The position numbers were made by a program, and so were the translations under genes. This document shows positions 15,449-24,400 of a stretch of DNA of 64,000 nucleotides, in pieces; position 1 is the stretch's first letter; each line of letters starts with the position of its first letter. The notes below the pieces were generated by a model. It searched no databases and was not told where the DNA came from. It was given only the letters and a program-made list of their open reading frames with translations. This DNA comes from Rhodoferax ferrireducens (GTDB taxonomy: Bacteria; Pseudomonadota; Gammaproteobacteria; Burkholderiales; Burkholderiaceae_C). Location: the NCBI GenBank assembly GCA_002083775.1, contig MTEI01000005.1, positions 124,001 through 188,000 of the forward strand, given 5' to 3'.

Positions 15449-17446
15449 ATGCGCTATTTTGTGACAGGGGCTACCGGGTTCATTGGCAAGCGGCTGGTGC
15501 AGAAACTGCTGCAGCGTAAGGGCGCGGTGGTGTATTGCCTGGTGCGCCCGGGCAGCAGTGACAAGGTCAAAGATTTGCGGGAGTTTTGCAACGCCAGCGC
15601 CACCCGGCTGATTCCGGTGGTGGGGGATTTGACAACGCCCAAGCTGGGCGTTTCCACGGTTGACCTCAAACAGCTCAAGGGCCAGATCGACCACTTCTAC
15701 CACCTGGCCGCTATTTACGACCTGGGTGCCGATGCCGAGAGCCAGATCGCCGTGAACATTGACGGCACGCGCAACACGGTGGAGTTGGCCAAAGCCATTG
15801 ACGCCGGGCACTTTCACCATGTGAGCTCGATCGCTGCGGCGGGCCTGTACGAAGGCGTGTTCCGCGAAGACATGTTTGCCGAGGCCGAGAACTACGAGCA
15901 CCCGTATTTCATGACCAAACACGAGTCTGAAAAGATCGTGCGCAAAGAGTGCAAAGTGCCTTGGTCCGTCTATCGCCCGGCGATGGTGGTGGGCGACAGC
16001 CAGACCGGTGAGACGGACAAGATTGACGGGCCGTATTACTTTTTCAAACTCATCCAGCGCATGCGCCAGCTGCTGCCGCCGTGGATGCCGTCGGTTGGCC
16101 TGGAAGGCGGGCGCATCAACATCGTGCCGGTGGACTTTGTGGTGGACGCACTGGCCGCCATCAGCCACCAGAAAGACATCACCAGTAAGTGTTACCACCT
16201 GGTGGACCCGGTGGGCTACCGCGTGGGTGATGTGCTCGACATTTTCAGCAAGGCCGCACACGCACCCAAGATGAACCTGTTTGTCAACGCCGCGTTGCTG
16301 GGCTTCATTCCGCGCAGCGTCACCAAAGGGCTGATGGCGCTGGCCCCGGTGCGCCGTGTGCGCAACGCCATCATGACCGACCTGGGCCTGCCCGAGGACA
16401 TGCTGACCTTCGTCAACTACCCCACGCGTTTTGACTGCCGCGAGACGCTTGCCGCGCTCAAAGGCAGCGGCGTGGCCTGCCCGAACCTGAAAGACTACGC
16501 GTGGCGCTTATGGGACTACTGGGAGCGCCACCTGGACCCAGACCTGCACATTGACCGCAGCTTGCGCGGCACGGTAGGTGGCAAGGTGGTGCTGGTTACC
16601 GGTGGTTCTTCAGGCATCGGATTGGCGGCAGCCCACAAGTTTGCTGAGGCGGGCGCTATTACTTTGATATGCGGGCGCGATCTGGACAAGCTTGAAGCCG
16701 CCTGCACCGAGGCCAAAGACAAGGGTTACAGCTTTATCGCCTATGCGGTAGATATTGCCGAGCAGGCTGCCTGCGAAGGCTTTGTGCAGCAGGTGATGGC
16801 TGAGCATGGTGGTGTGGACTTCTTGATCAACAACGCCGGGCGCTCCATCCGCCGTGCCATCGAGTCCAGCTATGACCGTTTTCACGATTACGAGCGCACC
16901 ATGCAGCTCAACTACTTTGGCAGCCTGCGCGTCACCACCGGATTTTTGCCCGGCATGGTGGCCAAGCGCAAAGGCCATGTGGTCAACATCAGCAGTATCG
17001 GCGTGCTGACCAATGCGCCGCGTTTCAGCGCCTATGTGGCCAGCAAAGCCGCGCTGGATGCCTGGACGCGGTGCGCCAGCAGCGAATTTGCCGACCAGGG
17101 TGTGACCTTCACCACCATCAACATGCCGCTGGTACGCACTCCCATGATTGCCCCCACCGGTATTTACAACAACGTGCCCACATTGGCACCCGAAGAAGCC
17201 GCCGACATGATTGCCCAGGCGTGCATCTTCAAACCGGTGCGCGTAGCCACCCGGCTGGGCATCTTCGGCCAGGTGTTGCACGCCCTGGTGCCGCGCGTGG
17301 CGCAGATTGTGATGAACACCACGTTCAGGATGTTCCCGGACTCCAGCGCGGCGAAGGGGGCGAAGGTGGGGGACAAGGCGGTCAAGCCGAAGTTGTCGGC
17401 TGAGGCGGTGGCGTTGCAGCAGATGATGCGGGGGATACATTTTTGA
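15449..17446 (+). CDS. Alcohol-forming fatty acyl-CoA reductase (two-domain SDR fusion)
   Basis: This 665-residue fusion has an N-terminal extended SDR (residues 1 to about 360; GATGFIGKRL for NADPH, active-site Tyr/Lys in YFMTKHESEK) joined to a classical SDR (about 375-600; TGGSSGIG, NNAGRSIRR, YVASKAAL). Order, length and conserved blocks such as FHHVSSIAAAG, RTMQLNYFGS and the terminal MMRGIHF agree with the Marinobacter Maqu_2220 / mycobacterial AcrA1 type, which reduces fatty acyl-CoA to fatty alcohol. A strong AGGAGG site fixes the start at 15449. The alcohol is the co-substrate of the wax ester synthase at 10176. The assignment is from remembered family sequence, not a search. Confidence 0.85.
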   Translation: MRYFVTGATGFIGKRLVQKLLQRKGAVVYCLVRPGSSDKVKDLREFCNASATRLIPVVGDLTTPKLGVSTVDLKQLKGQIDHFYHLAAIYDLGADAESQIAVNIDGTRNTVELAKAIDAGHFHHVSSIAAAGLYEGVFREDMFAEAENYEHPYFMTKHESEKIVRKECKVPWSVYRPAMVVGDSQTGETDKIDGPYYFFKLIQRMRQLLPPWMPSVGLEGGRINIVPVDFVVDALAAISHQKDITSKCYHLVDPVGYRVGDVLDIFSKAAHAPKMNLFVNAALLGFIPRSVTKGLMALAPVRRVRNAIMTDLGLPEDMLTFVNYPTRFDCRETLAALKGSGVACPNLKDYAWRLWDYWERHLDPDLHIDRSLRGTVGGKVVLVTGGSSGIGLAAAHKFAEAGAITLICGRDLDKLEAACTEAKDKGYSFIAYAVDIAEQAACEGFVQQVMAEHGGVDFLINNAGRSIRRAIESSYDRFHDYERTMQLNYFGSLRVTTGFLPGMVAKRKGHVVNISSIGVLTNAPRFSAYVASKAALDAWTRCASSEFADQGVTFTTINMPLVRTPMIAPTGIYNNVPTLAPEEAADMIAQACIFKPVRVATRLGIFGQVLHALVPRVAQIVMNTTFRMFPDSSAAKGAKVGDKAVKPKLSAEAVALQQMMRGIHF

Positions 17447-17594
17447 AGCCTCGACAGAAAGAGCATGGTGCCGCAAAGCCACCTCAAGGCTCCTGAAGCA
17501 CCCAAAAGTTACAATCCATCCTCGTTAGGCAACAAACCATAAAAGCATACAGCTGCCTTTTTGTTGATTCGGATTTGAATTAGGGAAGCGCAAA

Positions 17595-18563
17595 GTGAGT
17601 GAAAAGTCAGGCGAGAGCGATCAGAGCGCAGAGAGTTCCCGCTGTCCAGAAGTTGCCATATTGCTTTGCACCATGCAAGGGCAGCCTCATTTGCGTGAGC
17701 AACTTGACTCAATCACTGGACAAACGCACTCCAGTTGGACCATCTGGGTGTCTGACGATGGTTCTACCGATGGCACGCATGACATTCTTGCTGAATATTC
17801 CAAAAGCTACGGTACCAGCAAGTTCAGTGTCAGACCAGGCCCCGCGCAGGGCTACGTCAAAAACTTTTTGTCTTTGGTGTGCAACCCGAAAATCACCGCT
17901 GACTACTACGCCTACAGCGATCAGGACGATATTTGGGAGCCAGCAAAACTGACCCGTGCCCTCGACTGGTTGCAGACTGTGCCCGCACACCAGCCAGCCT
18001 TGTACTGTGGCCGTACCTACAACGTGAATGAAGACAACCAGTTTTTGAGCCTTTCCCCCCTGTTTGCCAAGCGGCCAAGTTTTGCCAATGCGCTGGTGCA
18101 AAGTATTGCCGGCGGCAACACCATGGTGTTTAACCATGCAGCCTGTGCCCTGCTGCGCGCGGCAGGGGCTGATGTGCAAGTGGCCTCGCACGACTGGTGG
18201 ACCTATCTGGTGGTGTCGGGCTGTGGTGGGCGGGTTTTTTATGACCCGCAGCCTTTGGTGCGCTACCGCCAGCATAGCGGCAACTTGATTGGTACCAGCC
18301 ACTCTTGGGCTGCGCGCAAGGCGCGATTTGGCATGGTTCTAAAAGGGCGTTTCCGTGAGTGGTCTGACATGCACGCAACCGCATTGCAGCGTTTGCATCA
18401 CCATCTGGCACCACATACAGCGCGCCAACTTCATGCTTTTAACCAGGCGCGGGCCAACGGTTTGTGGGCCCGGTTGGCAGGCGTCAAACGCTGCGGTGTT
18501 TACCGTCAAACCCGCTTGGGTAACCTGGGCCTGATTGCCGCCACGCTGCTGAAGAAAATTTGA
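17595..18563 (+). CDS. Glycosyltransferase family 2 (rhamnosyltransferase-like)
   Basis: This 322-residue cytoplasmic transferase starts at GTG 17595 after the GGGAAG site. The GT-A fold signatures are VAILLCTMQGQPHLREQL at the N terminus, VSDDGSTDGTHDIL, and the metal-binding YSDQDDIW near residue 113. That YSDQDD form is common in rhamnosyltransferase-like enzymes of O-antigen loci. The C-terminal 60 residues are basic. It is the first gene of the polysaccharide locus, 148 bases after the acyl-CoA reductase; the wzm gene follows after 7 bases. The sugar donor is unknown. Confidence 0.88.
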   Translation: MSEKSGESDQSAESSRCPEVAILLCTMQGQPHLREQLDSITGQTHSSWTIWVSDDGSTDGTHDILAEYSKSYGTSKFSVRPGPAQGYVKNFLSLVCNPKITADYYAYSDQDDIWEPAKLTRALDWLQTVPAHQPALYCGRTYNVNEDNQFLSLSPLFAKRPSFANALVQSIAGGNTMVFNHAACALLRAAGADVQVASHDWWTYLVVSGCGGRVFYDPQPLVRYRQHSGNLIGTSHSWAARKARFGMVLKGRFREWSDMHATALQRLHHHLAPHTARQLHAFNQARANGLWARLAGVKRCGVYRQTRLGNLGLIAATLLKKI

Positions 18564-18570
18564 ACCACGC

Positions 18571-19425
18571 ATGACTCTTATTGCAACCCTAGCGGTTAAC
18601 CCGCACGCAGCTCACCCTACATCTTTGGTTGCCTTGGGTAAAAGCCTTTGGCGTCACCGGCAACTCATCATCCAAATGACCACGCGCGAGGTGGTCGGGC
18701 GCTACAAGGGCTCTGTCATGGGGTTGGCCTGGTCGTTCTTTAACCCGGTGTTCATGTTGACGGTGTACACCTTCGTCTTCTCGGTGATCTTCAAGTCGCG
18801 CTGGGGCGTTGGAGGTGAAGAGAGCAAAACCCAGTTTGCCGTGGTGCTCTTTGTCGGCATGATCGTTCACAGCCTGTTTGCCGAAGTACTTAACCGAGCG
18901 CCCAGCCTGATCCTTGGCAACGTCAACTACGTCAAAAAAGTGGTTTTCCCCATCGAGATACTGCCCGTGATTGCCATGGGCGCGGCCTTGTTTCACAGCC
19001 TGATCAGCCTTGGCGTATTGCTGGCGGCTTTTGTGCTGTTTAACGGCTACCTGCAATGGACGGCCATTTTTACCCCCATCGTCATCTTGCCCATGCTTAT
19101 CCTCACGCTGGGGCTTGCCTGGATGTTGGCATCTTTGGGCGTGTTTTTGCGCGATGTAGGCCAAACCATCGGCATCATCACCACCGTGTTGATGTTTCTT
19201 GCGCCAATTTTCTACCCTATAGCGGCTGTTCCAGAACAGTTTCGCGGCTTCATCATGGCCAACCCGCTGACCTTCATCATCGAGGAAATGCGCGAGGTGC
19301 TCATCTGGGGGCATTTGCCCAACTGGCTGGGCTTGGGTGCTTACACCCTGGTTGCAACTGTATTTGCCTGGGCTGGCTACGCCTGGTTTCAAAAAACCAG
19401 AAAAGGGTTTGCCGATGTCCTCTAA
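18571..19425 (+). CDS. wzm: Polysaccharide ABC exporter permease (Wzm)
   Basis: This 284-residue ABC-2 type membrane protein has six hydrophobic segments. The Wzm-typical beginning is clear: LIIQMTTREVVGRYKGS before the first helix, then LAWSFFNPVFML. LTFIIEEMREVLIWG stands near residue 235. It pairs with the following ATPase to export polyprenyl-linked O-polysaccharide across the inner membrane. The next gene starts inside it (11-base overlap), so the two are translationally linked. Base composition here matches the host genome, unlike the genes after 20100. Confidence 0.93.
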   Translation: MTLIATLAVNPHAAHPTSLVALGKSLWRHRQLIIQMTTREVVGRYKGSVMGLAWSFFNPVFMLTVYTFVFSVIFKSRWGVGGEESKTQFAVVLFVGMIVHSLFAEVLNRAPSLILGNVNYVKKVVFPIEILPVIAMGAALFHSLISLGVLLAAFVLFNGYLQWTAIFTPIVILPMLILTLGLAWMLASLGVFLRDVGQTIGIITTVLMFLAPIFYPIAAVPEQFRGFIMANPLTFIIEEMREVLIWGHLPNWLGLGAYTLVATVFAWAGYAWFQKTRKGFADVL

Positions 19426-20779
19426 CGATATTGCCATCCGGGTTGAGGGCCTAAGCAAGTGCTACGAGATCTACGCCAACCCGCGAGACCGGCTCAAACA
19501 GTTTGTGATGCCACGTCTGCAGCGCCTGGCAGGGCAGACACCCAAGCAATATTTTCGTGAATTTTGGGCGCTTAAAAACGTTTCGTTTGAAATCAAAAAA
19601 GGCGAAACCGTTGGCATCATTGGCCGCAACGGCAGCGGTAAATCAACCTTGCTGCAAATGATCTGCGGCACGCTCAACCCCACCAACGGCAGCATTCAAA
19701 CCAACGGCCGCATCGCCGCGCTACTGGAGCTTGGCTCTGGCTTCAACCCCGAATTTACCGGGCGCGAAAACGTGTACCTGAATGCATCGGTGCTGGGGTT
19801 AAGCAACGTAGAAATTGATGCACGGTTTGACGCCATTGCCGCCTTTGCCGAGATTGGTGACTTTATAGAGCAACCAGTTAAAACGTACTCAAGCGGGATG
19901 CTTGTTCGCTTGGCATTTGCGGTGGCAATCAATGTCGATCCGCAAATATTGGTGGTGGATGAGGCGCTCTCGGTAGGTGATGAGCTATTCCAGCGAAAGT
20001 GTTTTTCGCGCATTGAAACGATCAAAAACAATGGTGCAACCATTTTATTTGTTTCTCACGCCACATCAACAATTGTTCAGCTATGTGATAGAGCTATTCT
20101 TATTGACGGTGGTGAGCTACTACTTGCTGGCTCACCTAGGTCAATTATAAAGCACTATCACAAGTTAATTTACGCAAAAGACACAAGTCAAATTGACATA
20201 ATAAAATCAATAAATAAAAATTCATCCAATTATATCCGAAGTGATTTTGAAGAAAAATCAGATTCACAGCCTTTCTGTGAGTATATTGAGGAGCTTTCGG
20301 ATATAAAGCCCTTAAGATACGAAAGTCATGGTGGTAAAATTATTTATTTCGGATTTCATGATTTGGAATCCGCAAAAGTAAACGTAGTTTCTACAGGATT
20401 TTCTGGACTTGTAAAGCTGGTTGTAACGTTTGATACCTCATTTCCGGATGTGATATTTGGTTTCCATTTAAAATCAACTACTGGGCTGGAAGTCGCTGGG
20501 CTTTCTTACCCCCCTCCGCAAGAACCGTTAATCGCAGTTGTGGCAAATGAGACATTTGAAGTGTCTTGGCGAGTCAATATCCCCTTGGCTCCCGGAACAT
20601 ATTTTTTTACCTACGGAGTGCGCGCCATGAGCGGCGATGGATTTATAGATCGTATTGTGGATGGTTCACTTGTAAAAATAATCGAAAAATCAAACTATCC
20701 TGCGTTTGGATTGTTTAATATATTAGACCGAGATCAATCCTCGGCACTTAGGATAACCAATGATCAAGACTACGTATAA
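19415..20779 (+). CDS. wzt: Polysaccharide ABC exporter ATPase with C-terminal glycan-binding domain (Wzt)
   Basis: The protein has 454 residues from the ATG at 19415, which overlaps wzm. Residues 1 to about 245 are the ATPase: Walker A GRNGSGKST near residue 71, signature YSSGMLVRLAF, Walker B ILVVDEALSVGD. Residues about 270-454 form the Wzt C-terminal beta-sandwich type domain, which in E. coli O8/O9a-like systems recognises the terminal modification of the O-chain. From about base 20040 the DNA becomes strongly AT-rich, exactly where the ATPase domain ends. This suggests the binding domain was acquired separately. A methyltransferase, a plausible chain-capping enzyme, overlaps its end by 20 bases. 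Confidence 0.93.
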   Translation: MSSNDIAIRVEGLSKCYEIYANPRDRLKQFVMPRLQRLAGQTPKQYFREFWALKNVSFEIKKGETVGIIGRNGSGKSTLLQMICGTLNPTNGSIQTNGRIAALLELGSGFNPEFTGRENVYLNASVLGLSNVEIDARFDAIAAFAEIGDFIEQPVKTYSSGMLVRLAFAVAINVDPQILVVDEALSVGDELFQRKCFSRIETIKNNGATILFVSHATSTIVQLCDRAILIDGGELLLAGSPRSIIKHYHKLIYAKDTSQIDIIKSINKNSSNYIRSDFEEKSDSQPFCEYIEELSDIKPLRYESHGGKIIYFGFHDLESAKVNVVSTGFSGLVKLVVTFDTSFPDVIFGFHLKSTTGLEVAGLSYPPPQEPLIAVVANETFEVSWRVNIPLAPGTYFFTYGVRAMSGDGFIDRIVDGSLVKIIEKSNYPAFGLFNILDRDQSSALRITNDQDYV

Positions 20780-21404
20780 ATCAGATGCCGAAAGAATTCG
20801 AGAGATGGGGCACCGTGCCTTTGTCGGTGGAGATGGCATTCATTGGGACGAAATTGCAAAGCTTCAATTCAATTTTCTTATATCTGAAGGATTACAGATT
20901 AATCATACTCTTATTGATGTTGCATGCGGATCGTTGCGTGCAGGTAGGTTATTCGTAAACTATCTTAATGCCGGTAATTACTTTGGCATTGACAAGGAAA
21001 TTAATTTAATTATTCATGGTGTTGCCGAAGAACTAGGAATTTCATCATTTATTGAAAAGAAGCCAAATTTTGTAGTTTCAGGAGATTTTGATTTTACGAA
21101 ATTTTCTAGGCGTCCAGATTTTGGAATTGCCCAATCGTTACTCACACACCTCACGGCTGAAGATATTTATTTGTGTTTTAAATCACTCCGTAAGTTTATT
21201 GCTGAAGATGGGAAATTCTACGCAACATTTTTTGAAGTTCAAGCACCAATTAACAATTACGCTACATCGGATGCGATTGATTGTTTTTTTTATTCTCGGG
21301 ATCAGCTCAATAGCCTTGCAGATGTTGCAGGTTGGCGTATGCAATATATCGGAGATTGGGGGCATCCACGGGATCAAAAAATGATTAAATTGGAGCCGAA
21401 GTGA
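20760..21404 (+). CDS. Class I SAM-dependent methyltransferase
   Basis: The protein has 214 residues. The SAM-binding motif I is LIDVACGSLRAGRLF near residue 40, and acidic motif II is YFGIDKE. The DNA is AT-rich like the end of wzt. It overlaps wzt by 20 bases and the next gene by 4 (GTGA), so all three are translationally coupled. In Wzm/Wzt systems a methyl or methyl-phosphate cap often ends the chain and is read by the Wzt C-terminal domain; such a capping role is inferred from the position. Confidence 0.8.
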   Translation: MIKTTYKSDAERIREMGHRAFVGGDGIHWDEIAKLQFNFLISEGLQINHTLIDVACGSLRAGRLFVNYLNAGNYFGIDKEINLIIHGVAEELGISSFIEKKPNFVVSGDFDFTKFSRRPDFGIAQSLLTHLTAEDIYLCFKSLRKFIAEDGKFYATFFEVQAPINNYATSDAIDCFFYSRDQLNSLADVAGWRMQYIGDWGHPRDQKMIKLEPK

Positions 21405-24400
21405 CACAATATATATTAGACGGGGGTGCGGGGAGAGGTCGTATCGTCGTTGTCCTAGGTATGCACCGCAGTGGAACCAGTGCAATTACAAAGTCATTGG
21501 AACTACTTGATGTTCGTCTTGGATCTGACTTGCATCCTCCTGGTTCTGATAATCCAAAGGGATTTTGGGAGGACCGGGAGTGCATAGAAATAAATGAAAA
21601 CCTGTTGATGTATCTCGGCTCTGCTTATGATCGTTTGAATTTGGCTTGGGAAAACTTTCCTTCAGATCCTAAAATTAGTGAGTTGATGCTGAAGGCCACT
21701 CAACTGGTTTCAAAAAAACTGCTAGTGAATGATGGCAGTTGGGGATTTAAAGATCCAAGAACATGTCGCCTGCTAGGTTTTTGGAATCAAGTTTTCTTAG
21801 CTTTAAGATGCACTGTAAGTTTCGTAATCGTAGTCCGGAATCCTGCAAGCGTGGTTGCCTCATTGGGGGCAAGGAACAGTATTCCAGCAGAGAAAGCATA
21901 TCTTCTATGGCTACAACATGTGTTGCCTGCGCTTAGCTTTACAAAAGGCGCTCAACGGGTTGTGGTGGACTATGACGAGTTTTTGGCAAATCCTCGCTTA
22001 CAAATCAGCCGAATTGCTTCCAAGTTCAAACTACCACTACCAGATCGCAATAGTTCTTTGGTAAAAGATTTTGAGAGTAATTTTTTGGAGGACGATCTTC
22101 GGCACTCTAGTTTCACCGCCGCTGAACTCCTGTTGGACAGTTGCGCATCTAAGATGGTTAGTGCGACTTACGACTTGCTATGTCGTTTCGCCAAAGATAT
22201 AGAGTCATTGGACGATCCACGCGCTCTGGAGGTGATTGCTGCGTTAGAGGCTCGCTTGAAAGATGCATCACCTGCCTTTGACTACATTAACGTTCTCGAA
22301 GAGGAGAGACGTGTTCTGTGGCAGGCGGTGGCCGAACGCGATGGACAAATCTCCAGCCTTAATCAAGCGGGGACTGAACGCGATGACCAAATTTCCATCC
22401 TCAACCTGGCGGTGGCCGAACGCGATGGCCAAATCTCCAGCCTTAATCAAGCGGTGAATGAACGTGATGGTCAGATCAGCAGCCTCAACCAAGCTGCAGC
22501 AGATGCAAGGCGCGAACTGGCACAAGTTCTGGCAAGTAAATCATGGCGCATCACAAAGCCGTTGCGGTTTTCGCGGCGGGTAGCATTAAGTCAACCCTAC
22601 GTTGCAACTCGTCGGGCTCTTTCAGACAATAGCCGTGCTTTGTGGCGGGCGTTACCGATTTCTTTTGAAAGTAAGAAAAAACTCAAGGAAACGCTTTTTA
22701 AAACACTTCCAAGGGTTTTTCGGTGGTCCAAGGCGTACCACGCTTGGAGTGCGTTCACTGCTCCAATTAACTACTCCCCAATAACTAACGTTCAGGATCG
22801 GGTGGCCTTGGAAACTGGAGGTGAGTATGTCCCTTTAATTAAGGTTGCCCCGCTGGATCAAAAACCTGCCAAGCTCATTTCCTTCTACTTGCCGCAGTTT
22901 CATGTAATCCCTGAAAACGATGAGTGGTGGGGTGAAGGATTCACCGAATGGACGAACGTTCAACCTGCGCAGCCCCAATTTCATGGCCATCATCAGCCGC
23001 ATGTGCCTGAAGGATTGGGTTACTACAACCTGCTCGATCCCGCCGTGCAGCGGCGTCAGGTTGAACTTGCCAAGTTGTACGGCATAGAGGGCTTTTGTTT
23101 CTATTTCTACTGGTTCGGCGGCAAGCGGCTGCTTGAGGCGCCGATCGAGAATTATCTGAACGACAAAGCGCTGGATCTGCCGTTCTGTCTTTGCTGGGCC
23201 AATGAAAACTGGAGCCGCCGCTGGGATGGACTGGACAGTGAAATCCTCATGGCGCAACAGCACTCTGTCGAAGACGATCTTGCGTTTATCCAGCACGTCG
23301 CCCGCTATATGCGGGATCCGCGCTATATCCGTATCAACGGAAAACCGCTACTTCTGGTGTACCGCCCCAGTCTTTTGCCTTCAGCGAAGGACACCGCATC
23401 ACGGTGGCGTGACTGTTGCCGCGGAAATGGGATCGGCGACATCTATCTGGCCTACACCCAGTCCTTTGAAGCTGTGGACCCTGCGAAATACGGGTTTGAC
23501 GCTGCAATCGAGTTTCCGCCAAACAACTCAGCGCCTCCCAACATCACGGGCAGCGTTGCCCCGCTTGGTGATGATTTCGGGAGCACCGTTTATGACTGGC
23601 GTGTGTTTGTTGAGCGCAGCGAGCACTACAAGCAACAGCCCTACACCCTGTTCCGCAGTGTCTGTCCGTCGTGGGACAACACAGCACGCCGAAAAAATCG
23701 GGGTACGGTCTTTTTGAACAGCACACCAGCGTTCTATCAACGTTGGCTGGAAAACGCTATCGGCGACACCCATGCACACCGACCTGATCCAGACGAGCGT
23801 TTGATCTTTGTGAATGCCTGGAACGAGTGGAGTGAGGGTGCGCACTTGGAGCCCGATTCGCGTTATGGCTATGCTTGGCTTCAGGCAACACGGAACGCAC
23901 TTAGCGGGCAAACCCATGTCCCTGACAACCAACGAAAAATCTTGCTGGTTGCGCATGATGCTCATCCACATGGCGCGCAGATGCTGGCCCTGAACCTGGC
24001 TAAAACCTTAAACCAGGGCATGGGGTTTCGCGTGGATTTGGTTTGTCTTGGCAACGGTCCGCTATTGAATGAGTACGCAAAATGGGCGACCGTGCATTTG
24101 CTTTCTGAAAATGATCCTCATGGCGTGGAGGCGGTTGACCTAGCCAAGGATTTATTTGCGCGCGGCCATCGAACTGCGCTGGTCAATACGACGGTTTCGG
24201 GGCTTTTTCTCGAAACCCTTGTAGCTCAGGGTATCGATTGTGTAGCGCTAATTCACGAGCTCAAAGGGGTGCTCTGCAAGAACAAGCTGTATGGCCATGC
24301 CAAGGCAATTGCGGCCTATGCCGCCAAGATTGTGTTTCCTGCCATCGAGGTGGTTGAATCGTTCAATGGGGTTGCGGCGATTCCCGCGGACAAGATCGTG

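Noticed and set aside
16646..16670. Possible family B fragment inside the fatty acyl-CoA reductase (GCTATTACTTTGATATG)
   Set aside because: The encoded residues AGAITLICGRD are normal for a classical SDR at this point, so no insertion is needed to explain them.
22322..22489. Possible CRISPR-like array
   Set aside because: The 42-bp units are contiguous, without spacers, in frame in a coiled coil; no cas genes are present.
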